The notes under the pieces are model-generated. The model was not told the DNA's origin, ran no database searches, and saw only the letters and a program-made list of their open reading frames with translations. Below are positions 1 to 12,200 of a stretch of 64,000 bases of DNA, piece by piece. The stretch lies in the NCBI GenBank assembly GCA_038503065.1, contig JBCAMK010000001.1, positions 558,001 through 622,000 of the forward strand. The letters run 5' to 3'. Positions within the stretch are counted from its first letter, which is position 1; each line of letters begins with the position of its first letter. The stretch comes from Paragyromitra xinjiangensis (taxonomy: Eukaryota; Ascomycota; Pezizomycetes; Pezizales; Discinaceae). The position numbers were made by a program, and so were the translations under genes.

Positions 1-15
1 GGGCCTACCTATAGC

Positions 16-246
16 TTGTTCTACGGCATGACCTCCCTCTTTCTTCCTTATTTTGGACTCTATTTTGCGTGCAAAACTATCGAACGCTGGGCAGTATCTG
101 AAAAAGATAACCTTCGGCGTGCTTTAAGAGGAGGTGCCTTATGCGTGGTTGCACGCACGAAGAACTGGAAACCAAACCCGGGTGATAAAGCGTGGTGTTG
201 GCGGTCTCCCAGTCAGAGTAATACAGACGCCACGAGAGAAGTGTAA
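16..246 (+). CDS. possible upstream exon or gene fragment with one membrane segment
   Basis: An open frame of 76 codons begins with a hydrophobic, aromatic stretch (FLPYFGLYFACKTIERW) that would form one membrane helix, followed by a basic tail. It runs off the left edge in frame, so its start may lie outside the window. It could be the 5' exon of the membrane protein that starts at 301, which is in the same frame, but no splice pair joins them convincingly. No family was recognised. Confidence 0.25.
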   Translation: MFYGMTSLFLPYFGLYFACKTIERWAVSEKDNLRRALRGGALCVVARTKNWKPNPGDKAWCWRSPSQSNTDATREV

Positions 247-300
247 GGCATCTATTTCCAAGGCTCGAAGCTTATGAGAAAGCTGACAAAATAACAAACT

Positions 301-1801
301 ATGAATAGGAGTACCGCAAAAGTGATAACCCATGGCGAAATGGTCCTAGAATACCTAGCACAACCATTCGTCCAAGTTCACGGCGTATGCATCCTCCCAG
401 AAGATAAAGAACAACCGGATGAAGAGCGAGAGTATATGCTAGCACGACTGCCTCCAGACTACGAGGTTAGGTGGCAAACCCAAAAAGACGGAGAAATGCC
501 CCCAACACCTCAAGCCAATATTTCCTCGAATTACAGTGTCCTAAATACGCTAATAGCCTTAATCCAACTTGGTTCCGCTATCCCCACCATCTTGACAGTC
601 TCTAGGCATAAAAAAACGGAACTCGGTTATGCGGCTTATCAATTGACTGTCATCCCTTACGCTTTGATGTCGGTACTTAATACGTTCGCATCATTTACTG
701 CACCAAGTTATCCGGCCAGTTACTTGGTACGTTCAGAAATCATGGACGAAGCGGCCAAAAGAGGAGGCGTATTCGAAGGGGTAGTCGGAGAGCTTTGTGA
801 ATCTAACGCACCCGATACATTATATGCCCCTGAAACAGAGCACAAAAAGCTCCTTGGAGCTGTTGGGACTTTTGTAAACGGGGAGAATAGCCTAGCAATT
901 GAATTCGAAGCCGGGGATTCGAAGGAACGTATCCAATGGCCCTTAATCACCCAAGCCAAAGTCCCAAAAGATATAATTGGTGGCTTCTTCCATGCCATCC
1001 GGAAAGCAGTTATTTACGTCTGCACGCAACAGATCTGGGAAACTTTGAGAGGTGACTCTCCAGTTGTTCGATGGGTTCCACGTTGGCACGAACACAACCT
1101 TAAGCTCAGATACCAGGCAGCCGAACCCCTAGAGGACGAGCCATCTGATACCAAGGAAGCGACAGCTCAAACATCCGGCACACCAGATCTAGAGCCGGGA
1201 CCGACGTTTAGCCATCCCCACAGGGCTGAAACTGTCCTAGTATTCAAGAATGTAGAGAATAAGGCCTCCGACGATGAACCGACTATTCTCGTTCCCTCGA
1301 TTGGTAACCCTGTCCTTCGCGAAAAGGAAAGAAGAGAAAACATACTATTTTATGTCGCAGATATAATCTTTGTACTTTCCCTGGCGGCCCCGTACCTGAT
1401 AAATTTCTGGCGGACTGGCTACAAGAGTGGGAAGAGCACCATTCCCCAAAGAGTTTTTACTATACTTTGGCTGGTGATGATGCAACTTGCCTGGTTCCCC
1501 CAACGAATGGCCTTGGAATTTTTGCAGTGTCGTATTGTGCCACTTAGTCACAAGTACGTAGTGTCACAATCCAGAGAGTGCAAGCATTTAATGAGCAGGA
1601 GCTGAAATAATCTCCAGGAAATTGATTTGGGCACATGTTTATATCATTGTATGCGGGTTAATATGGGCAATACCCGCAATCGGCGGCTTCGTCACCGTTG
1701 GGATGATGATGCGAGCAGAAAGCGGAAGTTGCATAGATTGTGAGTTGAAGAAACCTCCCCAGGCTTCCGCGAAATTTACTAATCCAGATAGACGGACATA
1801 A
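301..1801 (+). CDS. multi-pass membrane protein, unknown function
   Basis: The main frame runs from 301 to 1605. Hydrophobic stretches suggest helices near residues 78-97, 108-130, 347-370 and 383-402, with a long, acidic, probably soluble stretch from about 130 to 345. The frame stops at 1605, but a further hydrophobic segment (VYIIVCGLIWAIPAIGGF) continues in the next frame to a stop at 1799-1801. Removing 1547-1598 (donor GTCACA, acceptor GAGCAG) joins the two in phase, giving about 482 residues and a fifth helix. The donor is weak, so a frameshift is the alternative. The ATG at 301 has an in-frame stop just upstream, but an upstream exon is possible. It resembles orphan membrane proteins common in filamentous fungi, and no function can be assigned. 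Confidence 0.6.
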
Positions 1802-3164
1802 CAATGACCCTCTCTAAGAACGCGGCAACAGCCCTTGCGGCTGTGATATTCAGAGCAATTTGGAGGCCATTCCTTTATTCGTTCGGCGATGGGGTGAAGG
1901 GAGAACTGAGAATTAATCGATGTATCTTTTATACTTTTGTGGCAAATAATGTAGTAAACGAAGAATAGTAGTGGATGATAGCGCTTCTCTTATCTTAATC
2001 GTTTCAACCCCACAGATTTTCTCTTCCAGTCTTCAAACAGCCGTAGTGCCAACGAAAACTACATGTATGCCTAGAATTACACACCCAATGATGAAAAGTG
2101 CTCTGAAGCATCTTTACTCGTTAGTACAAGTCTAAATTCCACTGCCCCATAAGAAGATATATCGCAAGAACGCACTTCAGGAGGCAATCTCCACAATTAT
2201 AAAAAATAGTCGTGATATACCCCTTCATATCCTATCACTCGACCCCCCGCAGGAGACAAGGGTAGTCAGAGCTCGTTTTAAGGATTTTAGGATTTTAAGC
2301 TCGTCACGGGTGTGGCAAGGGTTCCATGGAAATTTAAAAACCCCAAGTTAAGTGAGGTCTTTTCAAAAACACCAATTGTTAGCACCTCCCATAGCCATCG
2401 TGTCATCGGCTTTTAGAATTGAGCCTCTAAAATCCCCACTTAAAAATCCTAAAATCGAGCATTGATTACCCTTAATAGGTTTCTTAGATTGTACTGCTCG
2501 TCATTAGTGACCGCCGGGGGAGTACGAGATTATCCTCAGAAGTACGAACAAACGCAGGCATTCACCACACAGTTAGTAAAGTCACCTCCAGAGCACCCAA
2601 AAACCAATATTCGTAATCCAACATTTCATTCCTGATACATAAAACCTCGACAAACACCTAAAATGCTGCTCCCATACACAAAGCACCCTCTAAGAATTAA
2701 AAAAACAACCTTCTAGCGACAGTCGCCATCCAAAACTCGTATTCTCATATGCTTTATGTATTACAGGATTCGCTAGCTCTTCCTCCAACCATTACTGAGC
2801 TTATGTTAGCTCTAAACAAAACCCCATAAAATAACCAGCACTCCGACCAGATACGCGGAATTGACTGTTTTTACAAGCTCCTAGAATACTTTTGGCGGAA
2901 AAAAAAAGAAACGAGATGGAATAAAATGGAAAATGAGGCCAAGAAAACGAAAAAAAGAAAACGAAAAAAGAAATAAAGAACAGGAGAAAGGAAAAGCAAA
3001 AAAAGCACAAAAATAAAACCCCCAACCCAATTCCCAATGAATTTTCGCGCCGAAACCTTAAAAGTAACAGAAGCATAAAGTAGTAAACTTGCTTTCCTCC
3101 ACCATCGTTTATCATGAGTCATGACCTATAAACCAGCCAGCCATTTCGCCCTTGAATGCCTTTC
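1802..3164. other. intergenic, repeat-bearing
   Basis: No gene is supported here. The stretch holds one hairpin element (2258-2474), one degenerate copy of the CATGNNNTATCACTCG motif near 2225-2240, one TACATGTA palindrome near 2060, and an A/G-rich tract at about 2895-3020. Open frames across the A/G-rich tract are low-complexity Phe/Leu or Lys runs and are not believable proteins. Confidence 0.6.
2258..2474. repeat. hairpin (MITE-like) element
   Basis: The left end reads AAGGGTAGTCAGAGCTCG followed by an A/T-rich TTTAAGGATTTT block. The reverse complement of the right end reads AAGGGTAATCAATGCTCG followed by the same kind of block. The arms are about 35 bp with several mismatches. No coding capacity lies between them. 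The size (about 217 bp) and terminal inverted repeats fit a non-autonomous DNA transposon, but the target duplication is not clear. Confidence 0.5.
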
Positions 3165-4694
3165 TCAAGGACGATCGCTATCTCTTCTTCGAAACATCCC
3201 GGTCCACCTGCTAGTACTGCTGCTTCCATTACCATGATCACCTGACGGTGCTGGTGAGTGTCCGGATGAAGAAGAGGGGCCAGACGATGATCCGTATCGC
3301 GAAGGCATCGAATTTGCAAACGGCCATGGTGTTGTGGAGGGCCGGTTTGATGTGCCGGGGGATTGTGGTGCCGCGGGACGCTGGTCTTCGGGGGTTACAG
3401 GATGGCGGCAGATTGGGCATGTCTGTGTCACGAGTTAGTCGGTTAAATTCCATAAGACGATCAAAGGCAAGCTTACGTCATGCGCCTCCAACCACCTACT
3501 AACACACTCGAAATGATACATATGATTACACGGCAGCTTCCTGATCTCTTCATTTACTACCAAGTCCTCCTTACAAACTGCACAATCTTGCCCATCCTTT
3601 ACCATCTGATCGGTGACTTTTACTTTTGGTAGTGACTCAATAATTTCTTTGTCAGCCGGCGGTGGCGCATTCCCTTGATGCTGCTCCATCAACTGTGAGA
3701 TCACTCGGTCAAGGTCCGCTTGTGAATACACGTAGTCGCCGCCTGCCCCTGGCGGTATGCCGAGAACACGGGCAAGGATGCTGCCGGTATCAGGAGCACC
3801 AGGGCCGAAGAAAGAAGCGAGTAATCTAATTAGTTATGAATTAGCAGTGTAGCATTAAAGATCGATCTTAACTACCGTTCCCAAAAATAGTGAATTCATA
3901 AAACATACGTCGGAAGCTCTACAAAATTTTCATCATGGGGTTGCGGTGAATCTGCATCCCGAGGGTTCAGCCGAGTACTAGGATCATGCGGAAACCTAAA
4001 CACCGGCGGTGGTGGGCCAAAAATCGATGACAACGGTGTATGTGCATGGGGACTCCCAGTTGGGCTCCCCGTGGTCTGACCCGCACCCAAACCGCCTCCC
4101 GCCCTCGGCGATTCTCCTGGTGTCCCAGCTCCTTCTACGACCGAAGGGTCCCCCATAATATTCCTCAACATAGTTGTAAACAAATGCACCATCATATCGT
4201 CTGGATGTTCATGGCCACCTTCCCCACCAGCCTCTGTCGGACGGGTTCGAAACTGCGCACGAGGCCCAAAGTTTCGCTGTGTGCTCGTGTAACTGAAGTT
4301 TGGCCCCTCAATACGTACGAAGGTTGCGGCATGGCCGCGGTGTGAGTCCTGCGCGGAGGAGTCATCGTCGTCATCGATATCGAAATCCTCAGGAAGGTCG
4401 AGGTCCGGGGCTGCAGGGTCGCGGTTGCGGGGGTCGTTGGTATTTTCGATCTGGCGGATCGAGTGACTTGTTAGCAAGGCTAAGATTCCTCCAGAAGGGA
4501 TTGGTCTAACAAGGAAGTTGTAGAACAAAGAGAGTGGGAAAAAGAGGCTAGAAGGGACTACGAACGATTTCAACAAAGTCGCCATCACAATGCGGACAAA
4601 CAAGGCCGTGTTCGTCCCTATACCATTCCTCGCGGCAGATATGGCAGTAGACTACTTCTCGCTGGCCTGGTGGATTATTCGTTATCGAAGACAT
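3165..4694 (-). CDS. RING-H2 E3 ubiquitin ligase (RNF126/RNF115 type)
   Basis: The protein is predicted to transfer ubiquitin from an E2 to substrates in the cytosol. Four exons fit in phase: 4694-4566, 4450-3909, 3825-3477 and 3422-3165, giving about 425 residues. The N-terminus has a small zinc ribbon (CHICREEW, then CPHCDGDF), as in the RNF126/RNF115/BCA2 group. A long acidic, Gly/Pro-rich low-complexity middle follows. The C-terminal RING-H2 has all ligands: CAVCKEDL, LPCNHMYHFEC, then CPICRH. An intron (donor GTAAGC, acceptor CACAG) interrupts the RING between the last His-region helix and CPIC. The tail is Ser/Pro-rich and disordered. The start at MSSITNNPP is chosen because the sequence upstream of it is low-complexity Pro/Thr. 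The family assignment is firm; substrates cannot be inferred. Confidence 0.9.
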
Positions 4695-7306
4695 GGATCT
4701 TAGGTTCTTCTCCGGAGGAGCAGGAGCAGGAGGAGAGGAGGAGAGAAAGATGGGAAGAGGAGAAGAAATAGAGAGTTCTGTCGGAGATGGTGGTGGTGGT
4801 GGTAGGAGAAGCTGTAGATAAGTGGTGGTGGTGGTGATCACCCTACAATCACGTCTTGAAGAGGGGGAGAGCTAGAGCGGGATGATGTCGGGACAAGGGA
4901 CGGACGGATCGATGAGGAATCAAGTCAAATCGAATCGAATCGAATCAACCCACCACTTTGTAGAGAGGTGGGGCAGTGCAGATAGAACATGTATTTATAC
5001 TCAGTTCAAGTTAAGGAAGTTAAGGCCGCAGCTTCCAACAGCGAGCGAGAAGTATTGTGATACAGTACCAACATTCTATACATGTTGCTATAATGCAGTG
5101 TTATGCAATGGAGTGGTACTGCGTATGTGTGGCAAACAGGGCAGTTGCCGAGGGACCAGATGTTCGCCGCCAGAATATTTCATCACTTTGTCAAGACAGC
5201 GCCCGTGTCCACGTTTATTCGGCACCCTCCATCATCTTGGAAAAATAAATATTCCGAGCATTTCATACATGTTGTCATGGACCGATATAGCCAAATTATA
5301 AGCTTTCTGTGTGGCTAAGCGTCGTAATTCTTGGCTGTTGGCTGTTGGCTGTTGGCGATATCTGGTAACCGAGCATGAACAAGCACTCGGCATCTCTTCT
5401 TTGAATGCAATAATATTTGCGGACCCCCTACAGATAATTACACGTAGCCCATTAAAATTATATGTAATCGGTGCTTCAGCTGCTAGAGTAGTCTGAGAAC
5501 ACCTGCAAGGTAGTCTCGTGCCCAGCCCCGTACTCGTTCCCAACTTCGAATGGGACCTGCATGCATCTGCAACTACCTCGATAAATTTACTATTAGTATG
5601 AGAAAGGCAAACGACAGCAGCTATTGCGGGAACACAGCTTCGAGATGGCTTTGAATGTTAGATATATGTCGTTATTAAGTAAGCGGTAGAAGGTAGATGC
5701 TCGCATCCTTGGGCCAATAAGACGAACCCTTCTCCTCCCCTATTTCATCTACCTTTTCCCGAATTTCTGGGCCACCGACCTCAGCAACCATAATAGTTTC
5801 GTCGTCAGCGACGAAGACTAGTTTACACAAACACAGATCCCTCTTCATGTCCCCCGATTTCTGCTTCGACACTTATTCTAACGTCCTTTGTTGGGACATT
5901 ATTATTTAGGAATTCTCTGAGGATTTCAAGGTGTTTGGCGACGTGATCATTAGGCCTTTTGTGGTTCCGTGGTCAGAAAATATCTTAAAGCTCCTGTCAG
6001 ATCGAGGCTTACTTACCTTTTGTTTTGGGTATTATCAAGCTCCACTGCACACCTAGTACAGCTTCTATCAGTCTAAGTGCTCGATCCAAACGATGACGCT
6101 AGTGCTGCTCCGTATAGGTACATATAGTTATACGAATGATTTTCCTGGTGTTGCTGGAATGTAGCGATTGATGACTGAGGATGAAAGGCCTTGAGTTAAC
6201 TTGGTTGCCAGTGGTTGGTTTGCTGCTGAATTTTTGGGATGAAGTTCCGAGAGCGTTTGTTCAACTCAGTTCCAAGTAACCGCAATAGAAAGTTTAGAGC
6301 TACTCTAGAGCCGCACCGCCACATAGCCCAGTTCTAAAACCTCAACCTCTAAACCTGAGTTTAGAGCAATACCGTAATATCTCGTTTGTATTGAACGCAA
6401 CCGGGCTGGACGAGGTCAAAATACTTAAATAAAAATCTCCGTTTTGGGGAAGCGGTTCGGTGGTTTGGGAATCAATTCTCGGTCCTTCAAGGGTGACTTT
6501 GCCAATTCTGATAAGGTCGATTTTAAACTGCCTAGCCTGGTCGCGTTCAATACTAACGAGATATCACGGTATTACACAAGTTAAACCTGTCCAGGCCAAG
6601 GTTCAGTCCAGGGTTCAATCGAGATATTTAGTCCACGCGAAGCGGGCTCCACCGCGTGACACCCGAGCCTTGGCGCCATCTGGAGCAAACTCTCTCATGA
6701 CGACAACAGAAGGCATCGGTAAAACCCAACTGGATGGCTTTTTTCTCTCAACCGGAAACCGCGCGGTCCCAGGCCCGCTGTCGGCATCCGACGGTTGGAT
6801 GATTGCGGAGTTAACTCCAAGGCAACGGGTGCTAGAATGTTCTAAGGAAGCTGCGGGTGGGAACTGTTTGTAGGGAACCGCCACTGTGGCGTTATATCCT
6901 TCATTCTCCCCCACCTGATGATGTCAAAATATAGGATCCGGGACTAAAACATCCACGTTCCTGATCGGTTCCCGGAAAGGCTCAAAACAAACCAAGAAAA
7001 GAAAATAAACAGTAAAAACCGCAAAATAAAAGACTGATTCGTCAAGCGATTTAAAACCGAAATTCACTTTGACGAGTGAAGGAAAGAAGAAAAAAAAGTA
7101 AAAAACTGATGAATGGAAAATCTCATCATACAAGAAAAAAACCCCCTCCTGAAGAAACCCAATCCCCAACCTTAGAATACCATGCTCACCACTCCTCCCA
7201 TACCCACCATCGTAACAAACGTGTATTCGTACACAATCTTCGTATTTCCGAGAAAACCCATCAAGCGATAACCCCCCCCCCATTTATCCCTCTACCAAAT
7301 ACAGTC
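4695..7306. other. intergenic with simple repeats and a hairpin element
   Basis: The RING gene promoter lies at the left. Tandem repeats include AATCG units near 4925-4945 and four copies of TTGGCTG near 5334-5360. A hairpin element lies at 6367-6575. A 65-codon frame on the minus strand at 5675-5872 shows no family resemblance and is not called. A poly-C run lies near 7270. Nothing else is supported. Confidence 0.6.
6367..6575. repeat. hairpin (MITE-like) element
   Basis: The left arm AATACCGTAATATCTCG continues into TATTGAACGC at 6368-6410. It is matched by the reverse complement of 6534-6575 (AATACCGTGATATCTCG, then TATTGAACGC). The arms are about 43 bp with a few mismatches, mainly transitions. 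Weaker similarity (GTTTA flanks) may extend the element to about 6352-6590. The interior has no conserved coding region. Confidence 0.6.
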
Positions 7307-8155
7307 TCACCGTCTCTTCGCCATCCCCCTCCACAGCGCAGACCCAACTACACCTGCCGCTAGCGCTACACCGCTGATAATCGCTACACCGAGCAAACCC
7401 TCTAAACACGAAAAAAACTCCACATCAGTAACGGGGCCAGTGCAAAGGAAACCGGGAAAGTTCCAAGTGACGATATTCAGGCGGCCCACCTCTAGCAACT
7501 TTATCATCTATCAAAGTCCTCAAGCTCTGACTCTGCAAATTCTGTGGCTCATTATCTAGTAGCGCCTCATTGTACCGCCGGGCCTCCGCATAGTTCCCGA
7601 GACGGTAGTTCCCGAGGGCGAGATAGTAGAGGCATTCACGGCGGCGCTCGGGGTGATCGCGGAAGATATCTGTGTTCAGTATTAGTGACTGTTCCCCAAT
7701 AACGCTAGCCTTAGCTTCATCCTCCCATCCTTTTCTTTACTTCCTCCTCCCCCAACCAAATGTAGTCCCAGGACGAACTAACCAGTCAACAGCCTAACCC
7801 CCAACTGCTGTTCCTGCCTCTTGTCGCTCTTGATCAACCCCCACGCATAATTGAACTTTGTCTGCACGCCCACGAACTGTCCTTCACCCTCGTATTGTTT
7901 CCGCAGGACTGCGAGCTCGGCTTCCTTGAGCGGGCTTGTAGAGAGAAATGTATCAGTAATGGTCGCTCTCTATAGCTTCCCTTGGAGAGAGCAAGCGGAG
8001 GGGGGCTGGGGATAGAAGCGGTACCTTTCGGCGTCGGCAGCGTCTACCGTGTGCGGGGGGACATATGTTAGCACTCCCCACTACATAGTCCAGACTGTGG
8101 GGAAACAAGAGAGGGAGGAGGGGAAACTCTTACACGGGAGATTATCAGATGGCAT
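7307..8155 (-). CDS. FIS1: mitochondrial fission protein Fis1
   Basis: Fis1 is a tail-anchored outer mitochondrial (and peroxisomal) membrane adaptor that helps recruit the dynamin fission machinery. Five exons fit exactly in phase: 8155-8134, 8043-8025, 7934-7783, 7669-7490 and 7401-7307, giving 155 residues, the usual fungal length. The N-terminus MPSDNLPYAADAESPLKEAE matches the family. The TPR-like bundle includes [20 protein letters not shown]. The C-terminus has one hydrophobic anchor ([20 protein letters not shown]) and a basic tail ending KRR, typical of tail-anchored targeting. The first two coding exons are only 22 and 19 nt. It lies head to head with SPC24. Confidence 0.93.
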
Positions 8156-8558
8156 CGTCGTTTTTTTAGAAAAAAAATAATATGATTTTAAGATTTATTG
8201 GTGGTTGTGGATCGCATGCACAGGACTGGGTGAACGAGCGACTTTTTCAATCTTCCTGGCGGGATGGGGAAACAACCAACTGATAGCGTTACGTAGTGGG
8301 GAGCTGTGGCGAGAGGGATGAAAACTTGCTGTGGCTTGCACACGTATCCTTGATGGAGTCCCGTGACACGAAGATAGGTTGCTGTGGCAACGCGTGGTCA
8401 GTGGTGCTTTGGCGATAACAGAATCTGCGAGACAACATCACGGACTTTAAATCACCACTTTACTTCATCCATCACGAGCATCACGAAATAACTGCCACTA
8501 TAACCAACCATTAGGTCCCATAAACTTACCCACAAACGATCCTCATAACACATTCACG
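8156..8558. promoter_or_regulatory. divergent FIS1/SPC24 promoter
   Basis: This 403 bp stretch separates the start codons of FIS1 (leftward) and SPC24 (rightward), so it must carry both promoters and 5' leaders. It contains a T/A-rich run just upstream of FIS1 and a CA-rich leader upstream of SPC24. No individual site is assigned. Confidence 0.6.
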
Positions 8559-9264
8559 ATGGTCCTCCTCGAAGAAGCTCCTGGTACACATCTTCCTCCT
8601 CTCCTGACAGAAAACCCCTACTAACACCCCCACTAGACAAGTTAATTCACGAAGTCCTTTCCAACTTCAACATCTCCTCCGACATGCAATCCCTCTCCCG
8701 TATCTCCGAGACGCTCTCCGCTATCACCACAACACGTGCCAAGATCCTCGACGACTCACGCAACGTCCTCCGCGCTCTCTCCCGCAAAATGGAAATCTCC
8801 AAGCAATCTATGGAAAGCTCCGTTGCAACAGCATCTAAAATGGAGCACGGCCAAAACATGCTCCGTCTCGACCGCGAGAAATTCTCTCTTGCAAAAAACA
8901 TAAACGAACTAGAGAGCTCGTCGCATCATCTAGAGGGGCAGCTAGCAAGACTCAAGGAGGAGCTGGAGAGTGTTGATGGCGAGGATGCGATGCAAACTGC
9001 TATGATGGAGGCTGAGGATGGGACGTTGTTGAAGTTGAAGGTTTATAGGAGTTTAGGGATTGAGATTCAGGAGGATGGTGCGGGAGGGTATAATAAGGCT
9101 GTGATACGTAAGTTTTTGCTCCTTGGTAGTAAGTTCCGAATGATACTGGTAGCTAATGGCTCCTTAATGTAGGAAATCCAAACAAAGGTGATGTGCACGT
9201 GGTGAATATCGAGAAGAAGTTTTCGCAGTTCTTTTATGCCAATTACTTTTGGAATACTTTGTGA
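8559..9264 (+). CDS. SPC24: kinetochore protein Spc24 (Ndc80 complex)
   Basis: Spc24 pairs with Spc25 to anchor the Ndc80 complex to the inner kinetochore. Three exons fit in phase: 8559-8583, 8637-9107 and 9173-9264, giving 195 residues. A long coiled coil covers about residues 25-120 (for example DREKFSLAKNINELESSSHH). The globular C-terminal domain has the family signatures LKVYRSLGIEI, KAVIRNPNKGDVHVVNIEKK and the ending FSQFFYANYFWNTL. Splicing at GTAAGT/TTAATGTAG restores the VIRNPNKGDV junction. The length and C-terminus match fungal Spc24. Confidence 0.94.
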
Positions 9265-12200
9265 GAAAAATCTCTTGGGTTGGGGCTTTTTATCCATATT
9301 CATCGCTTCTTGGGTTGATTCTGTAGGGCTGGGTTGTTTATTTACATTGCTTTAGATATGTAGTAATGAGGAGTTTGCGTGGTATATATATTTTTATTAT
9401 ATTTTATACATGTAGTTTGAGGAACGTAATGAGACTAACGAATTCCTTACTACCTCAACTGGTCACTTAAATAATACACTGTATATCTGCTGATGGTAGG
9501 GCTTGTAGGTAGGCTGCCAGGCTCAGCAAACCTAAATATAAAGTTAAAGTTGGGCCTACGCAAAAGTCTCGCGATGTTCAATAGCCATTTTGATACTCGA
9601 TCGAGGAACTCATCCGTACTCCACGTGGATCTTCCCTGGCTGAAGTAGGGCCAAATACCTAATTCCTGGCTAACTTCTGTGCGGCGGATAAGCATCATCA
9701 GCGATCACTCACTACTACGCATTCTTGGCAATCTTGGGAAGCTGCATGTACATACAGCCTACTTCTTATTTTATCCTTTATCTATTTAATCAAGCGTATT
9801 TCTATGTTAAATTGCGATATAGACTAGGTAGGATTCACCACACGCTGAAACCGTTACCTTATATCTCCGAGCACTAACAGAGTTTCGCTACCCCACTGAA
9901 CCTCTATTCCCCGCTACGCTTTAAGCTTTCCCAGCAAACATCCCAATGTGCACAGTATACTGAGGGAACACAGGTGCATTATATCCATGACCGGAGTTTG
10001 TCTTGCTTTATTTATTCGTCTACTGGCGTTAATCGAGATGGAAATAATCGCATCGATCTAGTAAGGAGTCTACTCCTTCGTCTCCCTTCACTTTTAAGTT
10101 CGTACGGCCCCGTGTCAATCAGCTCCATCGACCTATAGGCAAACCCATCGGGGTTATTGGAATCTCCTTCGTCGGAATTACCTATGTCTTCGATACTTTA
10201 GAATAGTAGTGCAGGGACCGGATTTTAACTGGCTAGGTCTTCTTTTCACCGTCAAGTGACGTGAGATAGGGGAATTATATCTTAAAATTCCTCTCCGAGT
10301 TTAGGCACCAGCAAGATTCCTTGGGGGAGTGAGGATTAAAGCAGGAAAGGGGAAGCAACGGAAGAACTGGCGGAGGAGAGGCGGCCAGATGGGAAGTAGC
10401 AGAATGAACGACGGGATGATGGATAACTGAAAGAGAACTGGTAGGAAAGGGGATGGTGGATGAGAAAGCGAGAGAAGATAGGGCTGAGAATGGAACGGAG
10501 AAGGAAAAAGTCTCCTGTTGGGATTTGCCGCAACAGGAGAGGGAATGGTGCAGGACCCTTGAAATGAAACCAACGTTGATACTCAATATGAAGGAGTTTC
10601 TATGGGACTAGGTTCTTCGCTCCCCGAGATTCTTGGGAGATACCTCCAGAAAGATTAATAGGAAGTGGTAAGATGGTAATAAGCTGGAGTGACAATGAGT
10701 TAGGAGACGGAAAATGAAATCAAGGTTTGTTCTCGAGAAATAGAGTAAGGTGTCTTGGGCTTTGAGGTTGTTTCTTGATATATTTGCCACTTCAATGCTT
10801 CCCCTTCTCGAAGCCACGAGAATAACTTGGTGGTAACCAGTACCTGTAGCTCGCTCACAACTGATACAGCTTATCTCTCTGAGCAGATCATTTCATTCTC
10901 GCGGTAAGAGTAGGATGACTAGGAGCTAAAGTTCGCTAATTCTTGCGTACTATTATGTGCTTAAACCCATGCTGATACATGCATGATTAGTAGTTCACAG
11001 GGGTCCCTGTAGTAGGGCTTAAGTGACTGACAACGCGGTGCTGTCAATGCGATAAGCTTTGTCTCCCTTCCCACAGGAATTTACAATTTCAGGGATTTGG
11101 AGGGAAAGGCCCCAGGTTTGCAATGTTTTAGCGTGAGGGTTATGTTAAAACCACCGGAATACATGTATTACTAGCTTCAACTAGCGAGAATAGCCCTACC
11201 GCTCAGTTGGAATCGCTCTGACGGCCACTATACTACATGTATGCATCAACTCATATTCATCTAGAACGCGTAGTCTGGCGGGGGTTAGGCTAGAATCGAG
11301 ATTCCACGTTGTGGAATCCCCAAGTTTCACGACCGCGAGCATGGGGCCGGTAGTTTCCGCACGTGATTCTTCTTGCATGAGTTATGCAAGAACGTCCAGT
11401 CTTGACACCATTCCTATTACACATACGGTATCGTTTAAAAGCACTTTTTGAAAAACTCCCGTGCCTTTGCGTATTGGAATGGTTCAACACCCGCGACAGG
11501 CAGGGGAAGGCTTATATGGCGGTTTTTAGTTGGCATTGACCGCTACATCGACGGATTGATTGGTTCGGTTTCTCTCCTTAATGCCGCGAGCACTAGTTTT
11601 AGTCATCTCTACCCCAAGACGCGGTGCTTGACTAGATCACGCGATTTGCGTAGGAGTAACACCACCGCGGGTGGGGCGTCTCTAGGATAAGTCCAATGGT
11701 GGGGTATTATAATCAATACCGAATACGTCCGGCGGGTGACGGCTCGCTAACTGTCGACGTTCCCAGTAGGATCCCTTCCACCTCAGAGAGGGACACTACC
11801 CTTGCTGGGCGGAATTACCCCTGGGTAGGAGAGCCCTGCTCTGATAGAAGAAAATGTCGGCCGTAGGATTTCATGGGGCATCACTCGACCTTGATCTAGC
11901 GTCTATGGAATTAATAATCTTTTCATTCTTCCGCTGCTGCTTCTGGTTGTCTTATGAACTCTGTGTGTACTATTAACGTATTAGTATCTAGTACATAAAA
12001 GAAGTGTTGGCAATGGAAATAGGTTTTGTGTCTTGCTAGAACCTTCCAGGTATTTGGTTTCTTTGACCTAAGAAATTACTAAGCTGTAGATGAGGACCCA
12101 GGATGATTTTTCGAGTCGTCGAGATCACGAGAATCTTCCGCTAGAGAGCTGGGGTGCGGCGTAGGGCAAATTATAGGCATTTTTGATTTGAGGGCAAGGT

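Noticed and set aside
2801..3122. Minus-strand Phe/Leu-rich open frames
   Set aside because: They arise from an A/G-rich simple tract on the plus strand and have no protein-like composition.
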